Shown here piece after piece: positions 1 to 5,419 of a stretch of DNA of 7,257 nucleotides. Origin of the DNA: Sedimentisphaerales bacterium. GTDB lineage: Bacteria; Planctomycetota; Phycisphaerae; Sedimentisphaerales; SM23-30. Location: assembly GCA_030640865.1 (NCBI GenBank), contig DAOWIP010000490.1, positions 1 to 7,257 on the forward strand, in the 5' to 3' direction. The notes below the pieces were generated by a model. That model had not been told where the DNA came from. It was given only the letters and a program-made list of their open reading frames with translations, and searched no databases. The first letter of the stretch is position 1; each line of letters opens with the position of its first letter. The position numbers were made by a program, and so were the translations under genes.

Positions 1-43
1 CCATTTGATAAATGCAAATTCCAATACGATAAAGAGCAGGACT

Positions 44-145
44 CAGGTGAAAGCATAAACACGTTAACGTCAAGTAGTTAGGTTATTGTCCGTTTGTTTT
101 TCAAAGTTTCACCTACTGATACATTTTTTTGCTTTCACCTGCTGA
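44..145. repeat. Triple TTTCACCT motif with 12-bp inverted arms
   Basis: CAGGTGAAAGCA (44-55) is the exact reverse complement of TGCTTTCACCTG (130-141). A third copy, TTTCACCTACTGA (107-119), is a direct repeat of TTTCACCTGCTGA (133-145) with one mismatch. A perfect palindrome ACGTTAACGT (61-70) lies between the arms. The arms are about 75 bp apart, so this looks more like repeated protein-binding sites than a hairpin. No function is assigned. Confidence 0.4.
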
Positions 146-264
146 ACAGCCTTTTTTCGGAAAAATAAAAAAAGTCAAATTCGGAGCCGCTAAAAAGAGT
201 ATTTTTTTCTGCCACAGAGTAAGATAGACGCCAGCATCAAAAGCACTTTGCCCCTTCGATCAGG

Positions 265-300
265 GTAGGGGCGTATAGCGATACGGCCGTACATTTTTTT
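265..300 (+). terminator. Hairpin with T7 tract, candidate intrinsic terminator
   Basis: GTAGGGGCGTAT (265-276) pairs with ATACGGCCGTAC (281-292) at 10 of 12 positions around the loop AGCG. One base later there are seven T residues (294-300). This is the layout of an intrinsic terminator reading rightwards. It would end transcription entering from the left edge. The stem begins with GTAG, like the REP hairpins further right, so it could instead be a REP-like repeat that works as a terminator. Confidence 0.5.
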
Positions 301-372
301 CGGACTTTTGGCAGTTGCATCAATATTCGAAAAATAATGTCACAGAAAAGGTTGTTTTAGTAGATTTCTCCA

Positions 373-400
373 CCCTTCGGCTGCGCTCAGGGCAAGCTCT
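373..400 (-). repeat. Dispersed repeat, copy 1 (inverted)
   Basis: On the minus strand this reads AGAGCTTGCCCTGAGCGCAG followed by CCGAAGGG. It differs by one base from 5013-5040 and by two from 5296-5323, both on the plus strand. A shortened relative, GCCCCTTCGATCAGGG, lies at 250-265. All copies are intergenic. Confidence 0.7.
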
Positions 401-558
401 ATCCGTGACGCTAACGCGTCCCTCCGGTCGAAATGACGGTGTGTGATGGTAAGCTTTGTTCCCGACAAAGTAGAAGCAAGTGCTTCATTTGACTAAAATG
501 TTACGATGAATAAATGAGTTGTGAGTGGTAAGTGGTGAGAAAGAGGGGACAGAGCGGG

Positions 559-1149
559 CTACGGTTTTTTTCGGCTGCTTTTACGGTTTATCTGGCAGAG
601 CTTTACGAGTTTGCTTTGCAGGATATCCAGTTGACTGCCTTGATTACCCGTTTGTTTCGACTTGGCACTGTCCCTGAGCAGACAGATGCGTAAAGTCCGC
701 TCCGAACCGGTCGAGGTGTTGAGGCAGGGCATTTGACTCCGCCAACGGTTGGTGGGATATATCTGACCGTCTCTACCAGTACTGCCGTTGCTGATTACGA
801 AGTGATAAGAGATTGCTAATGTGCCTGTGGGACCGAACCGACTGGATAAACGACCATTATCTAACTCAAAATAAACCTTGATGTCCTGCCAGCGACCTAA
901 TTCAAGCCCCACTTCTGTTTGCAGATCAATGTCAAAGGAGTTTAACCGGGACTGACTGAGCAGACTGTAGCCCATAGGGACTCGCCGGATGGGCTTACCC
1001 TCTAATGCCAGTAGTATCAAAGCCCCCGCGGTCATCGCGACCATGAGCAACAATACAGCTTTTAGCAATCTTCCCTGATTCAGCATTTCAGCTTCCCTGC
1101 AGATGACCGGCCATAACGGCAGGCCGACCGGATGATCCAGTTTTGCCAT
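559..1149 (-). CDS. Membrane-anchored, degenerate amidase_2/PGRP-like protein
   Basis: This 196-residue protein has one hydrophobic segment (about residues 29-50), which would leave the C-terminal domain outside the inner membrane. The segment from W87 to C185 reads like the N-acetylmuramoyl-L-alanine amidase/peptidoglycan-recognition fold: W..I.V, then YHFVISNG (115-122), DGQI (127-130), RWRSQ (135-139), the RICLLRD strand (154-160) and a final helix ending LVKLC. Family members usually have a His pair after the first strand and another His after the RW..Q motif as zinc ligands. Here those places read VYF and PCLN, so hydrolase activity is unlikely and a binding or structural role is inferred. 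Start choice is open: the 1149 ATG follows AGG by 8 nt, while an ATG at 1086 follows a better AGGGA and would give a 175-residue signal-anchor protein. The family call is by motif only. Confidence 0.6.
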   Translation of the reverse strand: MAKLDHPVGLPLWPVICREAEMLNQGRLLKAVLLLMVAMTAGALILLALEGKPIRRVPMGYSLLSQSRLNSFDIDLQTEVGLELGRWQDIKVYFELDNGRLSSRFGPTGTLAISYHFVISNGSTGRDGQIYPTNRWRSQMPCLNTSTGSERTLRICLLRDSAKSKQTGNQGSQLDILQSKLVKLCQINRKSSRKKP

Positions 1150-1173
1150 CTTTATTACCTATTGTTTAAGAGT

Positions 1174-1201
1174 ATTATACCTCCTTATCGGATAAGCTCA
1201 A
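1174..1201 (-). promoter_or_regulatory. Sigma70-type promoter with operator-like palindrome
   Basis: On the minus strand TTGAGC (1196-1201) is followed after 16 bp by a perfect TATAAT (1174-1179), 24 bp upstream of the 1149 start codon. The spacer holds an inverted repeat, CTTATC-G-GATAAG (1184-1196), touching the -35 box. That is a usual place for a repressor operator. The promoter is well supported by sequence; the operator is inferred. Confidence 0.6.
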
Positions 1202-1275
1202 ATATTATCTTTAATTTTTTGCGTAAGTTTCGATTCTGATAAGGAACAAGGAAAAATATCCATATATCCGAGGTG

Positions 1276-1304
1276 TTGACAAGCCAATTCCGACTACTTA
1301 CCAT
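1276..1304 (+). promoter_or_regulatory. Promoter of the DUF6125-like gene
   Basis: A consensus TTGACA (1276-1281) is followed after 17 bp by TACCAT (1299-1304), a 4/6 match to the -10 consensus. The predicted transcript would start near 1311, about 30 nt before the ATG at 1342. This argues against a GTG start at 1273. Confidence 0.5.
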
Positions 1305-1341
1305 AGCACAGTCCCAAACACATTTGCCGGAAGAGCCAACA

Positions 1342-1827
1342 ATGAAACTTACCGCCGAACAAATCAAACAATATCTTCATCGCTCCTATACCGCAGTTGA
1401 CGGACTCTGGTTTATGAAGGTCGAACAGCAATTCGACTTCGAGACGGCCCTTGAAATCGATGAGCAGGTCTGGCAAATCGTTCCCAAAATCCAGGCCCGC
1501 CAACTAAAAGAACTGACGGGCTGTAAAAACGGTCTGGAAGGACTCTATGAATGTTTTACTACGAAACTTGAGCTTGATTGTACCGAGTTCGAGAGTGAAA
1601 AAGAGCCGGACGGCAAAGGGTTCACTATAATCATCAAACACTGCCACTGGCTGGAGCTACTGCGGAAATCGCAACGGGAGCACCTCGCTGAAAAGATCGG
1701 CAGCCGTATCTGCAATGCCGAGTACGCAACCTGGGCCGGGGAGTTCGGCAGCAACATTCGATTTGAGCTTCAATCGCAAATCTGCAAAAATGACAATTGC
1801 TGCCGATTGCGATTCACTACCTCATAA
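1342..1827 (+). CDS. DUF6125-like cysteine-rich protein
   Basis: This 161-residue soluble protein has no signal peptide or membrane segment. The N-terminal part (SYTAVDGLWFMKVEQQF, 15-31, then ALEIDEQVW, 36-44, and QARQLKEL) resembles the DUF6125 family. The C-terminal part carries HCHW (100-103), RICNAEYATWAGEFG (122-136) and ICKNDNCC (147-154), a pattern like the ligand-binding half of L-2-amino-thiazoline-4-carboxylate hydrolase-like and 4-vinyl-reductase-like proteins. Eight cysteines (61, 71, 80, 101, 124, 148, 153, 154) suggest metal or cofactor binding, but the substrate is unknown. The start at 1342 is chosen because GGAAGAG lies just upstream and because a promoter at 1276-1304 would put a start at 1273 outside the transcript. 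It appears to be a single-gene unit. Confidence 0.7.
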   Translation: MKLTAEQIKQYLHRSYTAVDGLWFMKVEQQFDFETALEIDEQVWQIVPKIQARQLKELTGCKNGLEGLYECFTTKLELDCTEFESEKEPDGKGFTIIIKHCHWLELLRKSQREHLAEKIGSRICNAEYATWAGEFGSNIRFELQSQICKNDNCCRLRFTTS

Positions 1828-1849
1828 CTACGTAAAGAAGGTAATAAAA

Positions 1850-1868
1850 CACGGCCGACACGGCCGTG
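1850..1868. terminator. Hairpin after the DUF6125-like gene
   Basis: CACGGCCG and CGGCCGTG form a perfect 8-bp GC-rich stem around the loop ACA, 22 bp past the stop codon. No T-run follows, so it may stabilise the mRNA 3' end or assist factor-dependent termination rather than act as an intrinsic terminator. Confidence 0.4.
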
Positions 1869-1929
1869 GCACGCGTCGGGTAGTACTTTGTAACACTCTA
1901 ATTAGTCCGATAATCGGGAAGCCTTTTAA

Positions 1930-1958
1930 TTGACAAAAACAGGTTCGACATGTATTAT
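1930..1958 (+). promoter_or_regulatory. Near-consensus promoter of the IDH gene
   Basis: TTGACA (1930-1935) and TATTAT (1953-1958) are 17 bp apart, matching 11 of 12 consensus bases at ideal spacing. Transcription would start near 1965 and give a leader of about 70 nt. This is the strongest promoter-like sequence in the window. Confidence 0.7.
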
Positions 1959-2036
1959 TCGTGGTCTTAATTAGTTATTACGCGGTGCCCAAGCCCGCTC
2001 TACTAAACTGCTAAACGCCATACGGAGGTATTTGAA

Positions 2037-3113
2037 ATGAAAAAAGTTACTTTGGTTACAGGTGATGGGATAGGACCGGAAATCGCCGAGGCTGCCCGCC
2101 GATGTGTGGAAGCGACCGGGGCGGCGATAGAATGGGATGAACAACAGGCCGGTACGGACGTGATGGAAGCCGAGGGCACACCTCTGCCCGACAGAACCGT
2201 TGAATCTATCAGGCAGGCGGACGCTACGCTGAAGGCCCCGATTACAACGCCGGTGGGAACAGGGTTCCGCAGTATAAATGTTCATCTGCGTCAGTATTTT
2301 GATCTCTATGTCTGTTTGCGACCCAGTAAAAGCTATAAAGGGGTGCGGAGTAAATATGACGATATCGACCTGGTCGTGGTACGTGAAAATACCGAAGACC
2401 TCTATGCAGGGATCGAGTTCGAAAAGGGTACCGACACGGCCGGTGAACTGATCAATTGGATCAACTCCCACAGCAAACGAAAGATTACTCCGGATTCGGG
2501 GATCAGTATCAAACCAATATCAGTCGCCGGGACCGAACGGATTGTGCAGTTCGCGTTCGATTATGCACGCAAAAACGGCCGCAGGAAGGTTACAAGCGTT
2601 CATAAAGCCAATATTATGAAATACAGCGACGGGCTGTGGCTGGAAGTGAGCCGGGAAGTCGCGAAGAAAAATTCCGATATCGAATTTGAAGACCGGATAG
2701 TTGATAATATGTGTATGCAGCTTGTTCAGAAACCAGAACTGTACGATGTCATTGTACTGCCGAACCTGTACGGCGATATCGTCAGCGATCTGTGTGCCGG
2801 ACTGGTCGGCGGGCTGGGTGTGGCGCCAGGCGCCAATATCGGTAAAAACCAGGCTGTCTTCGAGGCTACACACGGCAGCGCGCCAAAATATAAGGGACTG
2901 AACAAAGTCAACCCGACGGCATTGATACTCTCGGCAGCGCTTATGCTGGGGTATCTAAATATGCGCGACGAAGCAGACAAGCTCGAAAACGCGGTCGCCG
3001 CGGTGATAGCCGAGGGTAAGGATGTTACCTACGATATGAAACCCGACAGAGACGATCCCACAGCCGTCGGGACAAGCGAGATGGCCGATGCGATTATCGC
3101 AAAAATAAAGTAG
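2037..3113 (+). CDS. Isocitrate dehydrogenase (isocitrate/isopropylmalate family)
   Basis: This enzyme of 358 residues oxidatively decarboxylates isocitrate to 2-oxoglutarate in the TCA cycle. The N-terminal GDGIGPE (9-15) opens the fold. The substrate loop has S79, N81, R85 and R95 ([20 protein letters not shown]), matching S113/N115 and the arginines of E. coli Icd. [10 protein letters not shown] (116-125) carries R116 and catalytic Y123; VHKANIMK has K190; D223, D247 and D251 are the metal aspartates. HGSAPKY (279-285) and VNPTA form the cofactor loop. S79 with N81 favours isocitrate over isopropylmalate. K284 and Y285 match the NADP-binding pair of E. coli Icd, whereas NAD enzymes usually have Asp-Ile, so NADP use is plausible although the compact length is more like NAD-type enzymes. 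GGAGG (2024-2028) lies 8 nt before the ATG. The stop codon lies inside a REP element. Confidence 0.93.
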   Translation: MKKVTLVTGDGIGPEIAEAARRCVEATGAAIEWDEQQAGTDVMEAEGTPLPDRTVESIRQADATLKAPITTPVGTGFRSINVHLRQYFDLYVCLRPSKSYKGVRSKYDDIDLVVVRENTEDLYAGIEFEKGTDTAGELINWINSHSKRKITPDSGISIKPISVAGTERIVQFAFDYARKNGRRKVTSVHKANIMKYSDGLWLEVSREVAKKNSDIEFEDRIVDNMCMQLVQKPELYDVIVLPNLYGDIVSDLCAGLVGGLGVAPGANIGKNQAVFEATHGSAPKYKGLNKVNPTALILSAALMLGYLNMRDEADKLENAVAAVIAEGKDVTYDMKPDRDDPTAVGTSEMADAIIAKIK

Positions 3114-3132
3114 GGTGCGATAAAATCGCACC
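3110..3132 (+). repeat. REP hairpin, forward, overlapping the IDH stop
   Basis: The tetranucleotide GTAG (3110-3113) is followed by GGTGCGAT-AAA-ATCGCACC (3114-3132), a perfect 8-bp stem. It is the reverse complement of the REP hairpins at 3230-3251 and 4982-5003 apart from the loop. A GTAG head is the signature of REP elements served by RAYT transposases. The TAG inside the head is the IDH stop codon. The hairpin may also protect the IDH mRNA 3' end. Confidence 0.8.
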
Positions 3133-3147
3133 ATAATTCTGTTTGTT

Positions 3148-3229
3148 ATTGTGTTTGTAATGAAAATAAAGATATCCCCAATTTTGACAATATCTCAAAA
3201 TCAATCGGCGAGTGAATACAAAAACAAAT
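3148..3229 (+). pseudogene. Orphaned 3' tail of a RAYT transposase gene
   Basis: This stretch matches 4902-4981 with two substitutions (3189 A for G, 3227 A for G) and one 2-nt insertion. It contains the last 22 codons of the transposase in frame ([20 protein letters not shown] and a final Glu), with one Asp-to-Asn change, ending at the same TGA (3213-3215). There is no start codon or upstream homology. It is a truncated second copy, or an internal deletion product, of the RAYT element. Confidence 0.85.
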
Positions 3230-3251
3230 GGTGCGATACATCGCACCCTAA
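3230..3251 (-). repeat. REP hairpin, inverted
   Basis: GGTGCGATACATCGCACC (3230-3247) is followed by CTAA, so the minus strand reads TTAG then the hairpin, one base off the GTAG head. With the forward copy at 3110 it forms an inverted pair enclosing the transposase tail, the layout of a BIME. It is identical to the hairpin at 4982-4999. Confidence 0.8.
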
Positions 3252-3279
3252 CTGTATCATCATTGCTGGAGCGAGCATT

Positions 3280-3831
3280 ATGATGAAAAAATCTCTTATC
3301 CTGCTGTTGATCCTCCCATTTCTCACCGGGTGTGGAACTACGATAAGAAGAAACATCCCCACAAGTGGTGTTTCTCTGCATAAATATTCCAAGTTGCACC
3401 TCATGCTTGCGACGGCTGCAGGTGCCATTTCTGTTAATAACGCGGATCTATCTACCGCCACCGGAAATGCCTCATTCCATCCGGGCGTGGCAACTGCATC
3501 CGGTTTCGGCAGTTCAGTCGGCACCAGTCACGCTATGTCAGGTTCCTCACAGGCGCTGCTCGTCGCTCAGGATTTGTCGTTCGAACTCTCATCCATCGGT
3601 TTCCAGATGGTGGATTCCAAAGAGGATGCGGATGCGGTTGTCCTTTTTTCGATTGGCACAGTTCGCTTCGATCCTCTTGTAGGCTGGATTGCAGACCAAG
3701 CCTTTCTTGTGTTCAAAAATCCTAAGTCAGGAATGTCCCTCTGTTCCTTCAAGGCTAACACTCAGTTCATAACACCGACAGTAACCACGATCGTGAAAAG
3801 CCTTGTCCGCGAGGTTAGACATCATTACTGA
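3280..3831 (+). CDS. Small lipoprotein of unknown function
   Basis: The 183-residue product starts with a lipoprotein signal peptide: MMKKS, a hydrophobic run, then the lipobox LTGC with lipidated Cys18. Gly at position +2 suggests transport to the outer membrane. The mature part has a Ser/Gly/Ala-rich stretch (about 58-92, GNASFHPGVATASGFGSSVG), then a mixed domain with DADAVVLFSIGTVRFDPLVG (116-135) and a C-terminal helix KSLVREVR. No family was recognised. The start at 3280 is chosen because GGAG (3268-3271) lies 8 nt upstream and the signal peptide begins there. An in-frame GTG at 3151 lies inside the transposase remnant and would bury the signal. The gene sits between the REP pair and the intact RAYT gene, which suggests accessory status. 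Confidence 0.8.
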   Translation: MMKKSLILLLILPFLTGCGTTIRRNIPTSGVSLHKYSKLHLMLATAAGAISVNNADLSTATGNASFHPGVATASGFGSSVGTSHAMSGSSQALLVAQDLSFELSSIGFQMVDSKEDADAVVLFSIGTVRFDPLVGWIADQAFLVFKNPKSGMSLCSFKANTQFITPTVTTIVKSLVREVRHHY

Positions 3832-3921
3832 TTTATACTGTGAATTGCACGTTCCTACGAATCGTTCTGTGTTTCTCTTATACAGACTGCATAATCATTG
3901 TTATAACATCGAGGAATCAAT

Positions 3922-4278
3922 ATGGAGCTAAAAGAATTCATCAAAGAAACACTGGTGCAAATTACGCAGGGTATTGAAGATGCCAATAAGGACCTCAAAA
4001 ATTCAAGTGCCCAAGTAAATCCTAAGAATGTGATGACATATACACGTGGTGATCATTTCGTAATGCGCCTTGACGTTGATAAAGAACATAAAAACTTTGT
4101 AGATTTTATTGAATTTGATGTAGTGGCTTGCGCAAAGGATGGCAAGGCTACTAAAGGTGGTTTAGGTATTATCGTTGGCGCATTCGCTCTTGGTACCCAA
4201 GGACAGTCTGCTAATTCAAGCGGTAAGGAATCTCGAATAAAGTTTCGTATCCCAATGCTCTTACCAACATCGGAATAA
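3922..4278 (+). CDS. Conserved small hypothetical protein, Trypco2-like
   Basis: This is a 118-residue soluble protein without signal peptide. An amphipathic N-terminal helix (MELKEFIKETLVQITQGIED) leads into a beta-rich region: FIEFDVVAC (62-70), a Gly-rich turn (ATKGGLGIIVGAFALGTQGQ, 76-95) and a final strand SRIKFRIPMLLP (104-115). This arrangement recalls the trypsin-co-occurring domain 2 (Trypco2) and related small proteins of accessory and conflict-associated loci; the likeness is from memory of the pattern and is weak. GAGGA (3911-3915) lies 6 nt before the ATG. A -10-like CATAAT (3890-3895) lacks a convincing -35 box. The coding sequence is more AT-rich than IDH or lpxK, as is the following RAYT gene, in keeping with acquisition. 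Confidence 0.75.
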   Translation: MELKEFIKETLVQITQGIEDANKDLKNSSAQVNPKNVMTYTRGDHFVMRLDVDKEHKNFVDFIEFDVVACAKDGKATKGGLGIIVGAFALGTQGQSANSSGKESRIKFRIPMLLPTSE

Positions 4279-4280
4279 AT

Positions 4281-4286
4281 TATAAT
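4281..4286 (+). promoter_or_regulatory. Possible -10 box upstream of the RAYT gene
   Basis: A perfect TATAAT lies just after the stop of the preceding gene and would start transcripts near 4293, ahead of the left hairpin. The -35 position has no good match, so this is a weak call. Confidence 0.25.
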
Positions 4287-4306
4287 ATCCGGTTCCAGAT
4301 GAAAGA

Positions 4307-4327
4307 GGTATGCACAGCATACCCTAC
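4307..4327 (-). repeat. Left REP-like hairpin of the RAYT gene
   Basis: GGTATGC-ACA-GCATACC (4307-4323) is a perfect 7-bp stem followed by CTAC, so the minus strand shows the GTAG head. Layout and orientation match the right-hand REP (4982-5003), but the stem sequence has diverged. Confidence 0.65.
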
Positions 4328-4396
4328 CTTGTCGAAAAGATATGCTCGCATTTTGGAAATGAGGCTTCTCTTGATGGTTGCAGGGCACACGAGATC

Positions 4397-4969
4397 ATGG
4401 CAAAGTATCGGCGTTTGTACAGACCTGGAAGGACATATTTCTTTACTCTGGTAACACACAATCGGCAAAAGCTTTTCGTTAATGAAGATGCTCGTTCCAG
4501 GTTACGTCTTGCTATCGAATGTGAGCAAGAGCGACGACCTTTTGATATGCCGGCAATAGTGCTTATGCCTGAGCATTTGCATTGTATCTGGCGGTTGCCC
4601 GAAGAAGATAGTAATTTTTCAGTGCGTTGGGCTTGTATTAAGAAGGCGTTTACAAAGTCATGGTTGGCTGAAGGCGGCAGAGAAAATAGTGTTCCTGAAT
4701 ATCGAGCGAAATATCGTGAGCGGGGTGTTTGGCAAAGGCGATTCTGGGAACACTTAATTCGAGATCAACAGGACTATGCCAGCCATATGGATTATATACA
4801 CTATAATCCGGTGAAACATAAATACGCGAAATGTCCTCATAAATGGAAATATTCAAGTTTTCATCGATGGGTCAAAGAAGGAATTTATCGCCCTGATTGG
4901 CATTGTGTTTGTAATGAAAATAAAGATATCCCCAATTTTGACGATATCTCAAAATCAATCGGCGAGTGA
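4397..4969 (+). CDS. REP-associated tyrosine transposase (RAYT, Y1/HUH family)
   Basis: This 190-residue protein belongs to the IS200-like Y1 HUH endonucleases that nick single-stranded DNA at REP elements through a 5'-phosphotyrosine link. Features in order: [20 protein letters not shown] (4-23), typical of RAYT N-termini; the metal-binding HLH (60-62) in [22 protein letters not shown] (112-123), a RAYT hallmark; and YIHYNPVKH (133-141), where Y133 or Y136 is the nucleophile candidate. All expected parts are present, so it is probably functional. The start at 4397 gives the usual MAKYRR opening; a start at 4310 would lie in the left hairpin. The ribosome site is weak. REP hairpins flank the gene on both sides in the same orientation, and its 3' end is duplicated at 3148-3215. 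Confidence 0.93.
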   Translation: MAKYRRLYRPGRTYFFTLVTHNRQKLFVNEDARSRLRLAIECEQERRPFDMPAIVLMPEHLHCIWRLPEEDSNFSVRWACIKKAFTKSWLAEGGRENSVPEYRAKYRERGVWQRRFWEHLIRDQQDYASHMDYIHYNPVKHKYAKCPHKWKYSSFHRWVKEGIYRPDWHCVCNENKDIPNFDDISKSIGE

Positions 4970-5003
4970 ATAAAAACAGATGGTGCGATACATCGCACCC
5001 TAC
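4902..5003 (+). repeat. RAYT tail plus right REP, parent copy of the direct repeat
   Basis: The repeat covers the last codons of the RAYT gene, its TGA, and the REP GGTGCGATACATCGCACC (4982-4999) with CTAC (5000-5003). It matches 3148-3250 in direct orientation, at a distance of 1752-1754 bp. Similarity stops abruptly at about 4902 on the left and right after CTA at the REP foot. Confidence 0.88.
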
Positions 5004-5007
5004 TTAG

Positions 5008-5042
5008 CTGAAAGAGCCTGCCCTGAGCGCAGCCGAAGGGGC
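5008..5042 (+). repeat. Dispersed repeat, copy 2
   Basis: This 35-bp unit begins CTGAAAGAGCCTGCCCTGAG and ends GAAGGGGC. It matches 5291-5325 with one mismatch (C for T at 5033). Its core also occurs inverted at 373-400. Confidence 0.75.
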
Positions 5043-5053
5043 AAAATGGTCTT

Positions 5054-5083
5054 GTAGCTCACTCAGGGCAACGCCCTGAGTGA
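5054..5083. repeat. GTAG-headed 11-bp hairpin
   Basis: TCACTCAGGGC (5059-5069) and GCCCTGAGTGA (5073-5083) form a perfect stem around AAC. GTAG lies at 5054-5057, one base from the stem. A T-rich tract starts about 13 bp downstream, too far for an ideal intrinsic terminator but possibly enough to end the RAYT transcript. Confidence 0.6.
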
Positions 5084-5137
5084 CGGAGTAACAATTATTT
5101 ATTTTTTTATCTCTATATAGCTCTGCTACTTACGATT

Positions 5138-5165
5138 TTGACACTCGCGATAATAACCATAAAAT
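5138..5165 (+). promoter_or_regulatory. Promoter-like sequence far upstream of lpxK
   Basis: TTGACA (5138-5143) and TAAAAT (5160-5165) are 16 bp apart, matching 11 of 12 consensus bases. Transcription would start near 5172, about 250 nt before lpxK, through a hairpin-rich stretch. It could drive the LPS operon with a long leader or a separate small RNA. Confidence 0.5.
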
Positions 5166-5290
5166 GCGCGCAAATCCGACAGTTCACCCTATATAGGGGT
5201 GGACTAATTGCCCCACGCATTTATTAGCCCTCGCTGTCAAACGGGGGTTCTTAAGTAGCCCGGGCCATGCCCGCCATTTACTCTAAAGCC

Positions 5291-5325
5291 CTGAAAGAGC
5301 CTGCCCTGAGCGCAGTCGAAGGGGC
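5291..5325 (+). repeat. Dispersed repeat, copy 3
   Basis: Second direct copy of the 35-bp unit at 5008-5042, 283 bp downstream, with one mismatch. A small hairpin TCCGCC-ACA-GGCGGA follows at 5335-5349. Confidence 0.75.
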
Positions 5326-5404
5326 GAAAGAAAGTCCGCCACAGGCGGATAAAAAACGTGAACGGCAGCAAAAATGGCTTTGTTTCGTAAAACAACCTGG
5401 ATAT

Positions 5405-5419
5405 ATCGCACTATAATTG
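5405..5419 (+). promoter_or_regulatory. REP half-site supplying a -10 box at the lpxK start
   Basis: ATCGCACTATAATTG matches ATCGCACCATAATTC of the REP next to IDH (3125-3139) at 13 of 15 positions. The C-to-T difference creates a perfect TATAAT (5412-5417). A start 7 nt after it falls on the A of the lpxK ATG (5424). The -35 region is weak (AAAACA, 5389-5394). Confidence 0.4.

Larger units (their letters stand above)
1..558. other. Non-coding region with short repeats and hairpins
   Basis: No reading frame with a credible start, ribosome site and protein-like composition was found here. The plus frames open at base 1 close by base 81, so at most a short tail of an upstream gene could be present. 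The region is AT-rich. It holds a triple TTTCACCT-type motif (44-145), a terminator-like hairpin with a T-run (265-300), one copy of a dispersed repeat (373-400) and a small hairpin GAAGCA-AG-TGCTTC (473-486). It may be the downstream region of a gene to the left, plus the 3' side of the minus-strand gene that ends at 559. Confidence 0.6.

Noticed and set aside
1273..1341. GTG start at 1273 for the DUF6125-like gene
   Set aside because: It overlaps the -35 box of the likely promoter and the added residues do not look conserved.
1185..1503. Minus-strand frames opposite the DUF6125-like gene
   Set aside because: They lie antisense to a better-supported gene, with no ribosome site or family likeness.
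1971..2980. Long minus-strand frames across the IDH gene
   Set aside because: They are antisense to an unmistakable enzyme gene, and the translated sequences resemble no protein.
3184..3212. TTGACA in the transposase remnant as promoter of the lipoprotein gene
   Set aside because: The -35 box is perfect, and the G-to-A change at 3189 creates it, but no -10-like sequence lies 15-19 bp downstream.
3151..3279. Upstream GTG start for the lipoprotein gene
   Set aside because: This stretch is the RAYT remnant and REP read in another frame; the signal peptide and ribosome site support 3280.
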